From: Halicephalobus mephisto
Taxonomy: Eukaryota > Nematoda > Chromadorea > Rhabditida > Panagrolaimidae
DNA: 64,000 nt
Direction: 5' to 3'
Assembly (NCBI GenBank): GCA_009193035.1
Contig: SWDT01000102.1
Span: 270,547-334,546 of the forward strand
Part shown: piece by piece, positions 44,142 to 57,205 of the stretch
Numbering within the stretch: position 1 is the stretch's first letter
Layout: each line of letters starts with the position of its first letter
Notes under the pieces: model-generated
The model's input: only the letters and a program-made list of their open reading frames with translations
What the model was told of the DNA's origin: nothing
The model's database searches: none
Position numbers and translations under genes: made by a program

Positions 44142-46719
44142 CTGAAATCTGTAATTGGTAATTTTGGAATTTAAATTTAAAAAACATTAATCAATAAAAA
44201 TGGAAAAATTGCATTAAAGAAATAACATTTTAGAAAACAAACTCGTCCAGGCGGAAGTTGCCAAACAAGTCCAAATTTCTTCGGTCCCGATTTAACAGAA
44301 AACAAAATATGCCAAACTAAATTACATATTTTCCAAAAAAACAAATGGAATTTCGGGTTTCTTTTGAAATTGGTTTTTTAACAATTTAGAAGGTAAAAAA
44401 TCCATTAAAAAGTATTAGTTTATCCATTATAAAAAAATTCAAGTTGATTCTCAAAGTGACTTCAAGAACACTCATTTCGAAAAATACCGACCTCAAAAGC
44501 CCTCCTCCAAACACTATTCTTAAAATTAAAGAAATTTAAAAATTATTTTTAAACACTATTTTTTAAATAAAAAAAACCTAAAACAAAAATCGTTTTTGAA
44601 ACACTATTCTTAAAATTAAAGAAATTTAAAAATCGTTTTTGAAACACTATTTTTTAAATAAAAAAAACCTAAAATAAAAAACTTATTTTTAAACAATATT
44701 CTTAAAATTAAAGAAATTTAAAAATTACCTTTCAAAAATTATTCTTTAAAAATTATTTTTTAAATACTATTCTTAAAATTGAAAAAATTATAAAACAAAA
44801 GTCATTTTTTTAAAAATGTTTGAAATCAGAAAAATCTAAAATATAAAAGTTATTTTGCAGACATTCTTCTGAATTCGGAAAAATTTTAATACAAAAATCG
44901 TTCTTTAAACATTATTTTTGAAATTAAAAAAACCAAAAATAAAAATCATTTTTTAAATATTATTTTTGAAATAAAAAAATCTAAAATAAAAATCATTTTT
45001 TAAATATTATTTTCGAAATTAAAAAAGCCAAAAACACAAAAGCCGTTTTCGGAAATTATTTTTGAGTTTAAAAAACTTAAAACACAAAAGCTGCCCTCCA
45101 GGAACTATTCTGTAAAATTTAAAGAAATCAAAAAACATCAGTCATCTTTGAGACACTATTTTTAAATCCAAAGAAATTTAAAAAATAAAAACTGTTCTCC
45201 AAATACTATTCTATGAAATTTAAAGTTATTTATTAAACACTATTTTTAAATTTTAAAAAGTCAAAAATATAAAAATAATTTTTCAGATATTTTTTAAATT
45301 TTAAAAATGTCTTTTAAAAATGATTTTTCAGATAATAGTTTTTGGAATTTTTAAAATTTAAAAATAAAAGTTATTTTTGAAAAATTTTTTTAAATTTTAA
45401 AAAGTCAAAAATAAAAAAGTAATTTTTCGGATAATAGTTTTTGAAGTTTTTAAAATTTAAAAATAAAAGTTATTTTTGAAACACTATTTTTAAATTGGAA
45501 GAAACTAAAACACAAAAATTGGAAGGTACTAACAGATAACTAAACATACGTTTTTCAATAAGATCAATGACTCTTAAAATTCATCACTTTCTGTCTTTAC
45601 CCATATTTTTAGCAGTTATTTTTGTTTTTTCATCTAGACTTGGTTCTACATCGGAATGACCCCAGACACGACAGTTGTTGTCGAATGTTGGAACGCTTCG
45701 TTGAATAAAATTTTATTTTTTGTGGATATTTAACTTTTGATTTTTTTTAAGAAATCCAATTTTTTAAAATATTAAAAAAAACAAAAAATTTTAAATTTTT
45801 AAGAAAATTCAAATTCGAATTTTTGAAAAATTTCGAATATTTTAAAAATTTTTTTTATAAATTTTCAAAACTTTTTAGACGGAATTTTTTATTTCAAATA
45901 TGATTTTAGAATCATAATATTTTAAAAATTAAAAAGTGAATATTTTAAAGAAATGTCTCGACACGAATTTTTGACTTCTTAGAGAAGTCTGGAATTTTTG
46001 ATTTCACATGTTTCAAAAATTTCGTTCGGATTCTGGAAAGATAAAAGTTTTAAAAATAAAAATGAATACTGTAATAATTTTCTCACCACGAATTCTTGGA
46101 AAATTTTCAGGATTCTAAATTTTACATTATTCAAGAATTTTATATAGATTCTGGAAAATTCTAAGTTTTATTTGAATTTTAGATTTTAAAAATAAAAATG
46201 AATACTGTAATAGTTTTCTCACCACGAATTCTTGAAAAATTTTCAGGATTCTAAATTTTACATGATTCAAGTGTTTTGTGAATTTCGGGAAATTCTAAAA
46301 GTTTTATTTGAGTTTTAGAAGATTTTAAAAATAAAAATGAATACTGTAATAGTTTTCTCACCACGAATTCTCGAAAAATTTTTGGAATTTTTAGGATTAT
46401 GGACTTTTATTGGATGCGGGGAGATTTTAGAAGTCTTTAGAGGAATTTATAAGATTTCAGAAACATTGAGAAAATCATAATTTTAAAAGTTGGGAACTTT
46501 CTTTGCAGCTGTGAAAAAGTCGTTGTTCTTTGTAGGGCAGTTTGGCGAAGTGTCTCCAACCGGAAAACGCACACCGACATCATTGATCGTCGGTCTCTTG
46601 TACCAAATAATTTTTATTTAATTTTACTTTTTACTTTTCGTTTTGTAATCCATTTTCAAATACTGTCGTTTCGTTGTTGTTATTGTAAAATATATCGGAT
46701 TTTATATAGGTCACTGAAG
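44142..46719. other. Spacer between the divergent KChIP-like and taf-4 genes
   Basis: Low-complexity AT-rich DNA up to 45530, with repeated AACACTATTTTTAAATTGAA-type units. A normal-complexity island lies at 45540-45715. Three copies of GAATACTGTAATAGTTTTCT and CACCACGAATTCT occur near 46065, 46200 and 46340. The last 200 bases are the taf-4 promoter region. No gene seen. Confidence 0.6.
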
Positions 46720-48154
46720 ATGAATCCGTCCCAACAAAGTATCCAAGGTTCTAGCCATCAACAACACCTTCAAAATATCCATCACACACCTCAAGGAACC
46801 TCCCAACCTGCTCCTGGAGATGATATGGTTACAAAACTGATAAAACTACTTCGAGGATTCATAACCTTTTCTCAGAAGTCAAACCCGGCAGTAGTCCCCA
46901 AACTTCTGGAAATCACAGAGGTTCGTTCATATCGTTTTCCAGATATAATTGATTTTTTCAGCAATTTATTTTTGCTTCCATAACTCCAAAAGAATATGGA
47001 TCAAGCGTTATTCAACTACTAGGCCGGGATACCCAGTCGAACTTGTTCCAATTCCTCGAGAGGTCGATACCGTTGTTACGTGCTGAAATTGATGCGGGAA
47101 GGATACATCTAGATCAAATTTTCTGTCGACAAAAAGTGAATGCTACTGATTCTCCATCTCCACAAAGTGGTCATTGTACGACAGTTTCTCCGCAATCCTT
47201 CTCAGGTCCGTCCCCCGTCCAGAAGCCCATGGCTTCCCCGATGCAACCCCCCAATAGTGATCCAGTAAATCGAACAAAATTCACAGAATCCCCACTGAAT
47301 CATCCACCATCAAGTGCTCCTATGTTCGATGGCGTATGTTTTTGTGTAAATTCAAAATCAATAATCATTTTCAGACGTTCACACAAGAACAACAAATACC
47401 GTTGACAAAGATCGATGCCAGTCCGTTTTCACAGCCTTCGACGAGCCAACCGATGGAGGTGGATAACCGACTTTCGATTCCTGGTGCTCAAACTCAAGAA
47501 ATTCCACAAGACCAGAATATCGGAGACAAAAGTATCTTCGATCGGCAAGCATTCGCAGCTCGTCTTCATCAGAAGATGCCTGAATGTACTTCTTTCGAGG
47601 AAAACGCCCTCATAATGTTGGCGGATTTTCTGGAAGCCAAAATACGCGATATGTTGAACGGGACGTTGTTTGCAGCCGAACATAGACTGGAACAACTTCA
47701 ACATAATCCTGCATTCGTTCCAATTAATGATCCCAAAAAACAGCTGATGATGATCGAAAAACACGAAAGAGCAGAAAGACTACGGAGGGAAAATCTCGAA
47801 AAAGAAGCAATTCTCAAAATGTCCAAGGGCAAAAGTAAGGATTCCGACGTCATGGAGAAGGCCAAACAGGTAATGTTGTTTTTAAAAGTATTTTTTAATT
47901 TTGTATCTCAGATCCGTCGAGCTGACGAGGAAGCAATGTCGAACAGACAGACGAATGAAGCGGCCAAAGCTGCCTTATCCGGAATGAAGCGCCAGTGGCC
48001 TTCGAAAAACACTTCTAACCTGCCTTCTGGCCTGAATCGCCCGAGGAAAAGACATGTCACGATGCGTGACTTGATGTACGTTTTTGAAAGAGATCCGATC
48101 GCCAGAAACACTCCCATCTACCGAAAGATGCTATACGGATTATCAGTTGATTAA
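46720..48154 (+). CDS. taf-4: TFIID subunit TAF4 (436 aa, 4 exons)
   Basis: Exons: 46720-46920, 46962-47333, 47375-47869, 47912-48154; all introns are 41-42 bp and phase 0. TAF4 is a core TFIID subunit that pairs with TAF12 by a histone-like fold and anchors activators by its TAFH domain. Residues ~33-125 form the TAFH domain (VTKLIKLLRGFITFSQKS to NLFQFLERSIPLLR). A Pro/Gln/Ser-rich linker follows. The C-terminal part (from about residue 240) carries the TAF4 family block: FEENALIMLADFLEAKI, KKQLMMIEKHERAERLRREN, EAAKAAL and RHVTMRDLMYVFERD. It is much shorter than human TAF4, as N-terminal Gln-rich regions are absent. The ATG follows TTATATAG|GTCACTGAAG, a possible trans-splice site. AATAAA is at 48219. 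Confidence 0.92.
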
Positions 48155-48356
48155 GTTATGTCTATAGAAATTTGTTATTATTGAGATCTACACAGGTGCG
48201 ATTTATCTTTGACTATGGAATAAAAGATCGGCCACACATTGTCCGTTAATGTGCCACTAGTGCGTCCCGTGGTGTTCTGAGACTGCCTTAAGGTTGATCG
48301 ATTAAAAAAAAAACTGATTTTCATCTCTGAACTATTTTTGAAATTGGTGACTAACG

Positions 48357-49699
48357 ATGGTCTGGAATATTTTTGTTTTTTATTTTTTAAGTTTGTCTTT
48401 GATTAGTGCTAAATCGGACAAATCATTGAAAGCTTTATGGAATCTGGAAGAAATGACACATTGTCGATTGGGCTACTCAGCGTTGAACTACAACGACTAT
48501 GGATGCTGGTATGATTTATCCAGATTATATTTATTAAATTAATAAATTTTTAGGTGTGGAGCTGGAGGATCAGGAAAACCCGTTGATGGCATCGATGAGT
48601 ATGTTTTATTATTTATATGAAATTAGAACTTGAGACATTTCCGAACTTTGGAAGAATCTAAATTCAGAGATGTTTGTATAAGCTTCTGGAGATTTACAAA
48701 ATCTAGTGGAGGATTATGAAAGTTAAATTTTTATATGAACTTTTTAAATTATTTAGGATTTTATCAAGGTTCCGAATTCTTATAGTCTGGTGAAAGAATC
48801 TAAATTCAGAGATATTTATAAGTTTCTGGAGATTTGTGTAATTTAATAGAGAATTATGAAATTCATAAGAACTTTATATAATATTTCGAAGTCTTCTAGA
48901 ATCTCGTGGGAATTCTTAGAAATTTCTAAAATCTGACTGAGGATTCTGAAACCTTTGAGATGTTTGTATAAGCTCCTGAAGTCTTAGGATTTCATAAAAA
49001 CGTAAAATCTTCTAGTAGTTAATATGCATTTTTAAAGTTTTCCAAAATTCCCAATGAACTTCTGGAATCTTCCTGAATTCACTGGAAGTAAATCAATATA
49101 TGAACTTACAACTTGCGATGTTCTTGATTGGCGAAATTTCTGTCGAAATGATTCCTAAAATACTTGTTTCTAATTTCAATGATGAGTCATTTTTTAGGTG
49201 CTGTATGATTCACGATCACTGTTACGACAGTGCTGTGGATTCAAAAATGTGCTTTGATGTGCCAGTTGAATACATCGATGACTACACTTGGCAATGTAAC
49301 ACCACAGCCGAACCCAATGAACCCATCTGTCCAGGTACAGTATGATTTCAAAAAACATTAATTCTAGAACTTTGCAAATTTTATTTTTTTAAAATTAATT
49401 TTAGAATTTTAAAAATTGTAATTTTTTAAAATTTAATTAATTTTAGAATTTTGTAAATTTTAGTTTTATAGTTTTATTTTTTTATTTAATTAATTTTAGA
49501 AAAACAGAACAAATGTCAAAATGCCCTTTGCTGGTGTGATCACATTGTCGTTGACTGTTGGGCACAGTATGGTAAGCCGGTCTTCAAGAAATCCTGTATC
49601 CATCCCAAAATATCCGAAAAATCAGAACCAGGAATTGTTGTGAAAATTTGGACTTCAACAATGGACCACATTCGTTGGATTATTTCTAATTTTATTTAA
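48357..49699 (+). CDS. Secreted phospholipase A2 (177 aa, 4 exons)
   Basis: Exons: 48357-48508, 48554-48598, 49198-49334, 49500-49699; phases agree. It cleaves the sn-2 ester of phospholipids in a calcium-dependent reaction. Residues 1-19 are a signal peptide (FVFYFLSLSLISA). The calcium loop YGCWCGAGGSGKP is followed by the active-site motif CCMIHDHCYD with the catalytic His-Asp pair, and later by CWCDHIVVDCW, the second catalytic Asp region with paired cysteines. The C-terminus has an extra tail ending in a Trp/Ile-rich stretch. Family and catalytic residues are clear; the biological role (digestion, signalling, defence) is not. It starts 202 bases after the taf-4 stop on the same strand; downstream operon position is possible but no clear SL2 site is seen. 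Confidence 0.9.
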
Positions 49700-50164
49700 T
49701 TTTTGAAATTGAATAAATTTTTCACGCTTAATTAATTTTACAAATACTTATAAAAAGGAATTTTAACAAGTAATTTCAGTACGATTTTCATATTTTAAAA
49801 AATTTGTATTTTATCAACTTTTTTCGTTTTTTTTGTAAAAATTCAAAAAATCCAAAAATAGCATTGAAAAAAGTTTGAGTTTTTCGAAGCGAATTTTCAA
49901 AAAATAATTAAAACAAAAAAGTCAATTTTGGTTTTAGAATTATCAAATTTACTTTTTTTTACTTCGATAAAGTTCAAAAATTTTAAAAGTCTAAATATCA
50001 TTTTTGTTTAATTTTAACACCTAAAAGTGGAAATTCTTTAATGTTGTTGATTTTTCTTATCTTTTACGTTGTGAATCAGTCGAGGACCTGATTGCTTACC
50101 GAGTCTGTGTGGGGGCAGTGATAGGCTGGAAACTGACTGAAGCTGAATTTTGGTCTTTGTTAAA

Positions 50165-50593
50165 ATGAACGGAAAAATTTTGTTTTTGTTAATTTTATAT
50201 ATAACAAGTAAGGATTAGTTTACAAAAATATATTAAAAATTATTTTTGTTTTTAGATTCAGAGGCGATCCGATGCTACACCTGCGACAACGAGAGCTGTG
50301 CCCATCGATACGGATATGTTCCTGAAGACTGTGCCCCAGGGATCGACCAATGTTACAACCTTCGGAACTTCAACAATAAGGATTTCCGGGCCGGTTGTTT
50401 AACGTACACCTGTGACGAACTTCGTACTAAAAGTGGTCTAGTGTGCAGTTCCTGTGATTCTGACATGTGCAATGGACCTCCGGGACTGGCTCCAGAAGGC
50501 CCAGGAATAGGCGACGGCACCACGTTCAATTCTGCTCCTGGAATTTCATTTTTCGGTTCACTGATTTCTTTGGTTGTTTTGAAATTTACATAA
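50165..50593 (+). CDS. Ly6/uPAR-type GPI-anchored protein A (126 aa, 2 exons)
   Basis: Exons: 50165-50207 and 50256-50593 (phase 1). A short signal peptide (KILFLLILYIT) precedes the LU domain starting IRCYTCDNESC, with the C-terminal CSSCDSDMCN box typical of three-finger Ly6 proteins, about ten cysteines in all. The C-terminus (SFFGSLISLVVLKFT) is a hydrophobic GPI-addition signal without a cytosolic tail. In nematodes such proteins act at the cell surface, often in neurons or epithelia; the partner is not predictable. Confidence 0.8.
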
Positions 50594-50932
50594 GTTGTTA
50601 CTCATCTTCGCTTCTGTGAATCATTTGGCAAATATAAAAATGGCCAAAATTATAAAAAAATTCGTAAAAGATGATTGAAACCAATTCGAAAAATTTTTTT
50701 ATTGACGAAATATGCGAATTGAATTCAAAGTTGACACATGTTCGAAAATTCAAAAGCGTGGTCATTGGTAGTATTGGTTTGACGAATTGCTTCAAAAGTT
50801 CGGATTTCTGATTACTTGCTGCACCTTCAGTCCCGGGACTCGCCTGTTTTCTTATCTTCGTTCCCGACCCCTATTTATTGGGGTACTTGCTTTCTTGTTC
50901 TTTCATTGCTTCCGGAAGAGCCTCCAATAACA

Positions 50933-52191
50933 ATGAAAACATTTTTATTTTTGATCTTTGTTGTTTATTTTGTGAAAATCACCTCAGGGTTGCAATGCTG
51001 GACCTGCGACACCAAATACGGGTGTCGAACCCCAGTCGCGGAGGAATGTCCACCAAGAACAAGATGCTATACCCTCAAGTCCCTCTCAACCGGAGATAGT
51101 AAGTTGTGATTTAAGTTGTTAATTTCAGTGAGATAAATGTCATAATCTAAAAAAAATAATTTTTTGAATTCCTGGAAAATTGTAAAAATAAAAAGGCAAA
51201 TTTACCAACTTTTTTTATTTCTAAAATTAAAAAATTATATTTGAGTAATCTTGAAAAATATTTTTTTTGAATTCCCGCCAAAAAGCGGATTTTGTAACAA
51301 TGTTAATTCTCGTTTAAAATCGACTTTTTCCAAAAATTGAACAATTTTATTTTTAATTTTTTAATAGTAAGATTTTTAAAATAATTTTTTAAATTTCCCT
51401 GAAAAATGAGTGAATTTTGCAAAATGAGAAAAACAGTAAATTACGGAATTTTTCACCGAAATTAATTTATTTTTTAATTTATGATTATTCTAGGAAATTT
51501 CTATCAAGATAATTTTTGAAAAATATTTATTTGTACTTTCTTATAAAACTATAATTTTGCAGTTGTCAGAAAAGGCTGTGCTACTGATTGTCTTCAAATA
51601 AACCAAAACGGAAGAATCTGCGAAACTTGCGACAATGACGTCTGCAATAGTGAGCAAAGCCTAGCTCCGATGAACAGAGTAGATGAATTCAGAAATTCGG
51701 GAGAATCTAGACTTGGAATCAGGTCATATCAACCAGAAATCGGTGGTGGAAGTGCTTTCAATCCGTCACAAAACTTCGGATCTATAGGATCCGGGACTGG
51801 ATACAACCCTAATGGAATAGGATCCGGGACTGGATACAACCCTAACGGAATAGGATCGGGAACTGGATACAACCCTAATGGAATAGGATCCGGAACTGGA
51901 CGTCACCCTGGTGGCATCGGATCAGGAACCGGATACAACCCTAACCAACCCAGTCAAATCGGCTCTGGCGCTGGATTCGGCGGATCTCCGAATGGAAACT
52001 ACTACCCAAGTGCGAATGTTGGAGGTAATCAGTATCCTGAAGGTCAATACGGTAATGGCCCCTACGGTAGAAATGTTCAAGGTCCCCACATTGGTCATGG
52101 AGCCAATCCTTACAACTCAGCCGAATCCGTTTTTAATTACAAGAAATTCTTTTCTATCTTAATCTCGATCTGTGTCGCTTTCGCTTTGTAA
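50933..52191 (+). CDS. Ly6-type protein B with Gly-rich 11-residue repeats (264 aa, 2 exons)
   Basis: Exons: 50933-51098 and 51563-52191 (phase 1). Signal peptide MKTFLFLIFVVYFVKITSG, then an LU domain (LQCWTCDTKYGC to CETCDNDVCN), then about 140 residues rich in Gly, Asn and Pro. At 51778-51950 the unit GSGTGYNPNGI is repeated about five times (33-bp repeat). The C-terminus FFSILISICVAFAL is a GPI signal. It lies 340 bases after protein A in the same orientation and shares its two-exon plan and intron phase, pointing to tandem duplication followed by growth of the repeat tail. Confidence 0.8.
51778..51950. repeat. 33-bp coding minisatellite in Ly6-type gene B
   Basis: Unit GGATCCGGGACTGGATACAA then CCCTAATGGAATA, in frame, with synonymous and a few replacement changes (one unit reads GRHPG instead of GYNPN). 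Confidence 0.9.
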
Positions 52192-55100
52192 AGTTAAATT
52201 AAGCTTGAATTAATTAACACATGAAGACTTATCTCTAATAATTTCAACGATTTGTAGATTTTGGAATCCTGAATCATATGATATATACTATTCTCGGAGT
52301 CACTTGTGTTTTATATATGAAAAATTACTTTGAAAATCTTTCTGCAATCGGGTTCGGAAAAATTAATAACTTAATTAATGACAGATTTGGGAGGGCATTA
52401 ATATGAGGATTGTAAAGTACACAGATTATGAAATAATATATGAATTATGTCCTGCGATGATTTCCAAATTAAGATATAACAGGTTGTTATGATTTTTAAC
52501 TCTGTTCGTATTAGATGATATTTATTTAATGTAATATTTAGACGTTCAGCAATAATGTTATAAAACAATGTGGATAAAGTAAATTTATCCCACTAGTTTG
52601 ACATTTTGAATTTAATTTCTGAGAAATTAATTACCTAATGAAATTTAAAATATCAATAAATTTTTATATGAAATTATGCGACTATCATTATTCTACAAGG
52701 TACACTTGATTTGGCTATTCAACTTTTAAGATCTAAAAAGTCTAATATAAACAATACTGAGGAATATCCTCAGTGTTGTAGTTTCATTTCGGATTATCGA
52801 GATTGAATGTTTTTATATCAAGAAGTAGGTGACAACTTCTTCCTTAAGACAAACAAAACAATATCTTCCCAAATCTTCCACTAATTAAGTTATGGTTATC
52901 TTCTGGATTCTATTTTGAGACAAGTTGGTTTTATTTTCCGTAGCACAAATCCATTCAATTTTAGAAAGTTATATATTACTCGATTCATCATTTTAAAGCC
53001 TGCAATAAGCAAGAAAGCTTACAATTCATCTTAAGAATGTTAAAAAGGTCACAAGAAAGATTAATATTCATCGAAGTTAATTCATTTTGTAGTTAGGTTA
53101 GGTTCAGGCTGGATTTAGATTTAGGCCTGGGCTTATAGTAAATAAGTTAAAGTTGACTAGATAATCTGTGGAGGTGAGAAGAGCGACTTAAGTTATCTTT
53201 TTAGATGCCAAAAATTATATATTGGTATATCTTAAACCTTATTAACATAAAAAAGTATTTGTTGAATATTCAGGAAGATTCTAAATTGTTAGTTTTATTG
53301 CCATTCAAATTCTCATTGAAAACATAACTATTAAAGAATTAGATAATTTTTATTTATATTTAAAATTTTAATTTTTCAGTCCCTCTTTATTCCCCTTCTT
53401 TGATTACTGGCTCAAATTTTTCTCTGTCATCGTCTTTACCTGTTATCAGAGTTATCAACATCACCATCCAAAGTAAAGCTTCAATAAAGTTTAGATAACG
53501 TATGCTTTCAATTTAAATCACGTTATACTTTCTATCCTTATTTCTGAATCAAAAATGTCTTTTTTTTAAAATTTATATATCCACATTTGAAAAAGAAAGA
53601 GTAAGAATAATTAACTACCGATTTTAAAAATTGTAAATTCAAAAGATATGTTTCACAGTAGATTTTTTTGGATGTTTGGGGAAATTGGATTGTAGTTGAT
53701 TCAAATCAAATTCAAATGAAGCATCTTCGTAACAATAAGCTTCTGAAGATTAGAAAGGTGTTAGATCAGATATTTTCTGGAAAGCTTGATCTTTACTAGC
53801 AAAACAAAAGGTTTCCGAAAGGATATTTGGGTAAATACGGGTTTTTCAATATCTAAAAGTACTTTGGTATATAACTATTATCCTTCGGGAATCAACAGAA
53901 GTTTTCGTCTCTCATATGATCTCAATTTCTAAGCCATTCAGTTTGAAATCATATAAAATTATGAGACAATCATAAAATAGATTCTTATTTAGGCTACTGT
54001 TTTTCAAAACTTCTAATAATTCTTGTCAAGACAGTTTCATAATTAAATTTTTTGTTTTTATGGTGATATACTTGCGATTATTTTAAAATTGCTTCATTTC
54101 AATAAAAAAAGTGATATATGGATAATTCGAAAATAAATGACAACATTAACAGATTTGTGCAGTTTAGGTTAACTCATAGATTTCATTAATAGCCATTCTA
54201 ATTACCTTAGGTTAGGTTTAGGTTGGATTTATGCTTGATCTTAAGCTAGACTAAGCTCATATATTTGGTTTTTCATTCTCAACATTTATGGTTGGTGTTT
54301 TCCTCATTTATTGAGTGGATTGCAAATTTTTATTTTCTATGTAAATTTCACATATTTTTGATACGCTCAAGAATTACAAAAGTGGATCATAATGCTGTAA
54401 TCATAGGCAGTAAAGATGCCATAAATTGTTATTGAAACAAAAATTAATGATAAAAAGTAGGTAGATATATGAAATCTACAAATAAACATTTACAGAAATT
54501 CAAAATTAAGTTATGTTAACATGAAAAGTGGATTTTACACGAGAACAGTGTTTGTGACAGAACGCCAAGTTCACTTTGCCACTGAAGAATGGACTAGTTC
54601 ATTCTCGTGGTAACAAAGTGACTACTCACTGATTTTTCAAAAACGAAAGTAGACGTCCACTTTCATTTTCTAGAGAATCTTTGCCACTCAGATATTTATT
54701 GAATGTAATAGAAATCGAGTTTTTTGATATATGTTCAATAAAGTAATTACATTAATATATGGCATAATGTTGACAGTCCTGGCATTTGATAAAAAATAAC
54801 TGAATAAGTTTAAACCGTTTATGTAAATTTCTGTGCAACATATGCTTGATATATTCAATTTTGCTATTTCATGTAATCTTTAGGGATATAGTTGCTTCAG
54901 AAAAACGTATATTATTAATAAAGGAATAAAAAACATTAGAAGTTACGAATCATTGAAAATTATAATTCTGACTGAAGTGGATCACAGTGACTTTCTGAAA
55001 ATCGCTATATTTAATTTATTTTAATAGAAATTGGTGTAAACAATTGCATTTTCATTCAAAAGTCTACCAAATAGTAATGATTTTAAACTTGACACTTGGG

Positions 55101-57205
55101 TGTAAATAAGCAATAAAGAACTTTGATAAGTGTGTCCAGGTAGCTCAGTGATTCAAAATATAATTATCAGATAATTTAAACGACAGAATTTGATTCCAGG
55201 AGAAGACGGAGTTTTCTATCACTCTTCATGTAGATTAAAATTCCTCTAATGAGTAGATGAAGTACTGTATCAAACAGAACAACCCTACTGTAGGGGAGAA
55301 GTATTGTTTGTGGGATTTGGGTCGGTTGCGAGAGAGAAATTACAACAATATGGAGTGCAAAGTTGTTGATGAGAAGTTCGTTGATTTTCTAACAGTTCTT
55401 TAATTGCATTTTGTTCAATACAGAAACTGGTTATTCTTGAGTTTGAAGAAGCATTTGGTATGAAATGATCATATCTCTAACTTCTGAATTTAAACTCAAC
55501 ATTAAAGGTTTATTTTTGGAATCAGGGGATTCAGGGTGAGGACGGTAGTCTATGTCACATTTTGATCAGAAAGGCGAACTGATTGGACTTGCGGCTTTTT
55601 TTGTGTTGGAATCACAGATTTTCTAGTTTTTGGAATTATTTACTGTTAAATCTGCTTCTTTTCGTTGTTACTTAATTGATACAATATATTTCACAATTTT
55701 CTTCATCTCTGTACTTAGTAACAATGATTTAGATGCATTTTAACAGGAAAATAACATATCCAATTATTATCATAGATCTATTCAGTTACAAAATTATGAA
55801 TGGCTTGCAGTAAAATTTCATATATCAGTTTAGGAGTTTAGGTTAAAAATCATGTCTCTAGTGATAGAACTTGAGTAACTTTTAGTGAATAATGTCTAAA
55901 TTTGAATCAAAAGTCTGAAAAAAGCTCAAAATATATAGTCATGAACTTAACTATTTTAGTCATATTCTCCTATATCACTAACAAGCATTAGATAAAATGA
56001 CCAACTGTTCGGAACTATCATTCATTACCTTATTTCAATTATGGCAATTGATAGATTCATAAACTTCCCTTTAAAATATTGATATAATGCATTATGACTC
56101 ATAGTTTAAGACAAATTTAATATTATTGATGTGGAGAGTGAGTCTTTTCGGTTTCTAAATGCCTTATATATTGTAAAAAGATGTTAAAAATAAATTTTTA
56201 CCAAGGATTTGAAAAAAAAATTTTAAAATCACTGAAAATAAGATTTGAATGGTCCTAACATAAGAAAATGAGAAATCTCAAGGTTCGTCCTTTTGGGCGA
56301 AATGTGACATAGCCTACCGTTGCCACACCGAAATTTCGACCTGCTTCCATTAGGATCCTCATATATCTGAAGAGACAGAATTATTAAAACTTTTTCTTAG
56401 TTCAGAAGCTAGTCACAAATTAGAGACACTGAGAGAACTTTGATTTGCATGGAATAAAACAGTTCCTTTATTGAAAAATACTATCGTTGATCAAAAACAT
56501 GTTCGTCTGAATCTCAATCGACATTGTTTCATTATTCTCATATAGAGTGTAAATTTCCAGTAATCATACATTTACTTTTATATTCATAAAAGTAGTAAAA
56601 CACAACTTTTTAAGCTTAAAATATTGTGACACCATGTAATTCCTCCTATGGTTATTACTGTTTCATTCCCTCACTTTTATTGACTGGTTAATTGCAAAAT
56701 CTTCCAGATGTTTTCCTTCATTTTACTAAAAGTATTTCAGGTCGGATTTCTCCATTTTATGAGTTTTTTTCTCATTCTGTATTCTCAGTTATTTTTATTT
56801 TCTGTTTTTTGAAGCTGATCGGCAAAAAAGTTGATTTTTTGTGTCTCTACAGTATAATCCTTGATGTCGTGATTAGGTTTATAACTATAAAAGTAGGTTT
56901 CTGTTTTCTTCATATTTCAGAGAAATATCCGAGATTTGTACTCAAATTGGAATGTGTTTATTTATTCACAATTAATTTTACTTTATGGACAATGCATAAG
57001 TTACAGCATGGATTTCTTACTCCTTTATGGAGTTTTGACGTATAATAATCAAGGTTTTTCGATAATGAGCATTTTGGAGATAGTTGTAAAACAGATATGG
57101 AACATAATTTGTTTCATAATAGTCAATTTATAATTCGAAGACACTAATTTGGTAGCCTACGTCTTTTATCTGTTCTTTCTGTGAGTACGGTATTTAATCC
57201 TAATT
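52192..57205. other. Gene-poor region of ordinary complexity
   Basis: Unlike the preceding 50 kb it lacks low-complexity tracts. No gene with coherent splicing was found. A possible isolated terminal exon follows TTTTTCAG at 53380 and is trailed by AATAAA at about 53486, but two frames are open and no partner exon was found. GTTAGGTTAGGTTCAGGCTG at 53093 and TTAGGTTAGGTTTAGGTTGG at 54210 are related short repeats. A 117-codon plus-strand frame at 56692-57045 begins with TTG and has no support. Confidence 0.5.
55532..56330. mobile_element. Non-autonomous DNA element with ~48-bp terminal inverted repeats
   Basis: The left end (55532-55579) contains ACGGTAGTCTATGTCACATT and AAAGGCGAAC. The right end (56283-56330), read in reverse complement, contains ACGGTAGGCTATGTCACATT and AAAGGACGAAC in the same order. 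About 800 bp overall, with no transposase frame inside. A target-site duplication is not clear. Ends of this type suggest a MITE of a DNA transposon. Confidence 0.7.

Noticed and set aside
53380..53490. Terminal exon with acceptor and AATAAA
   Set aside because: Two frames are open and no upstream exon could be matched, so it is mentioned only under the region entry.
53085..54250. Interstitial telomere repeats (TTAGGTTAGG)
   Set aside because: Only two short degenerate stretches; nematode telomere is TTAGGC and no array is present.
56692..57045. 117-codon plus-strand hydrophobic frame
   Set aside because: Starts at TTG, no ATG or splice support, and no recognisable family.
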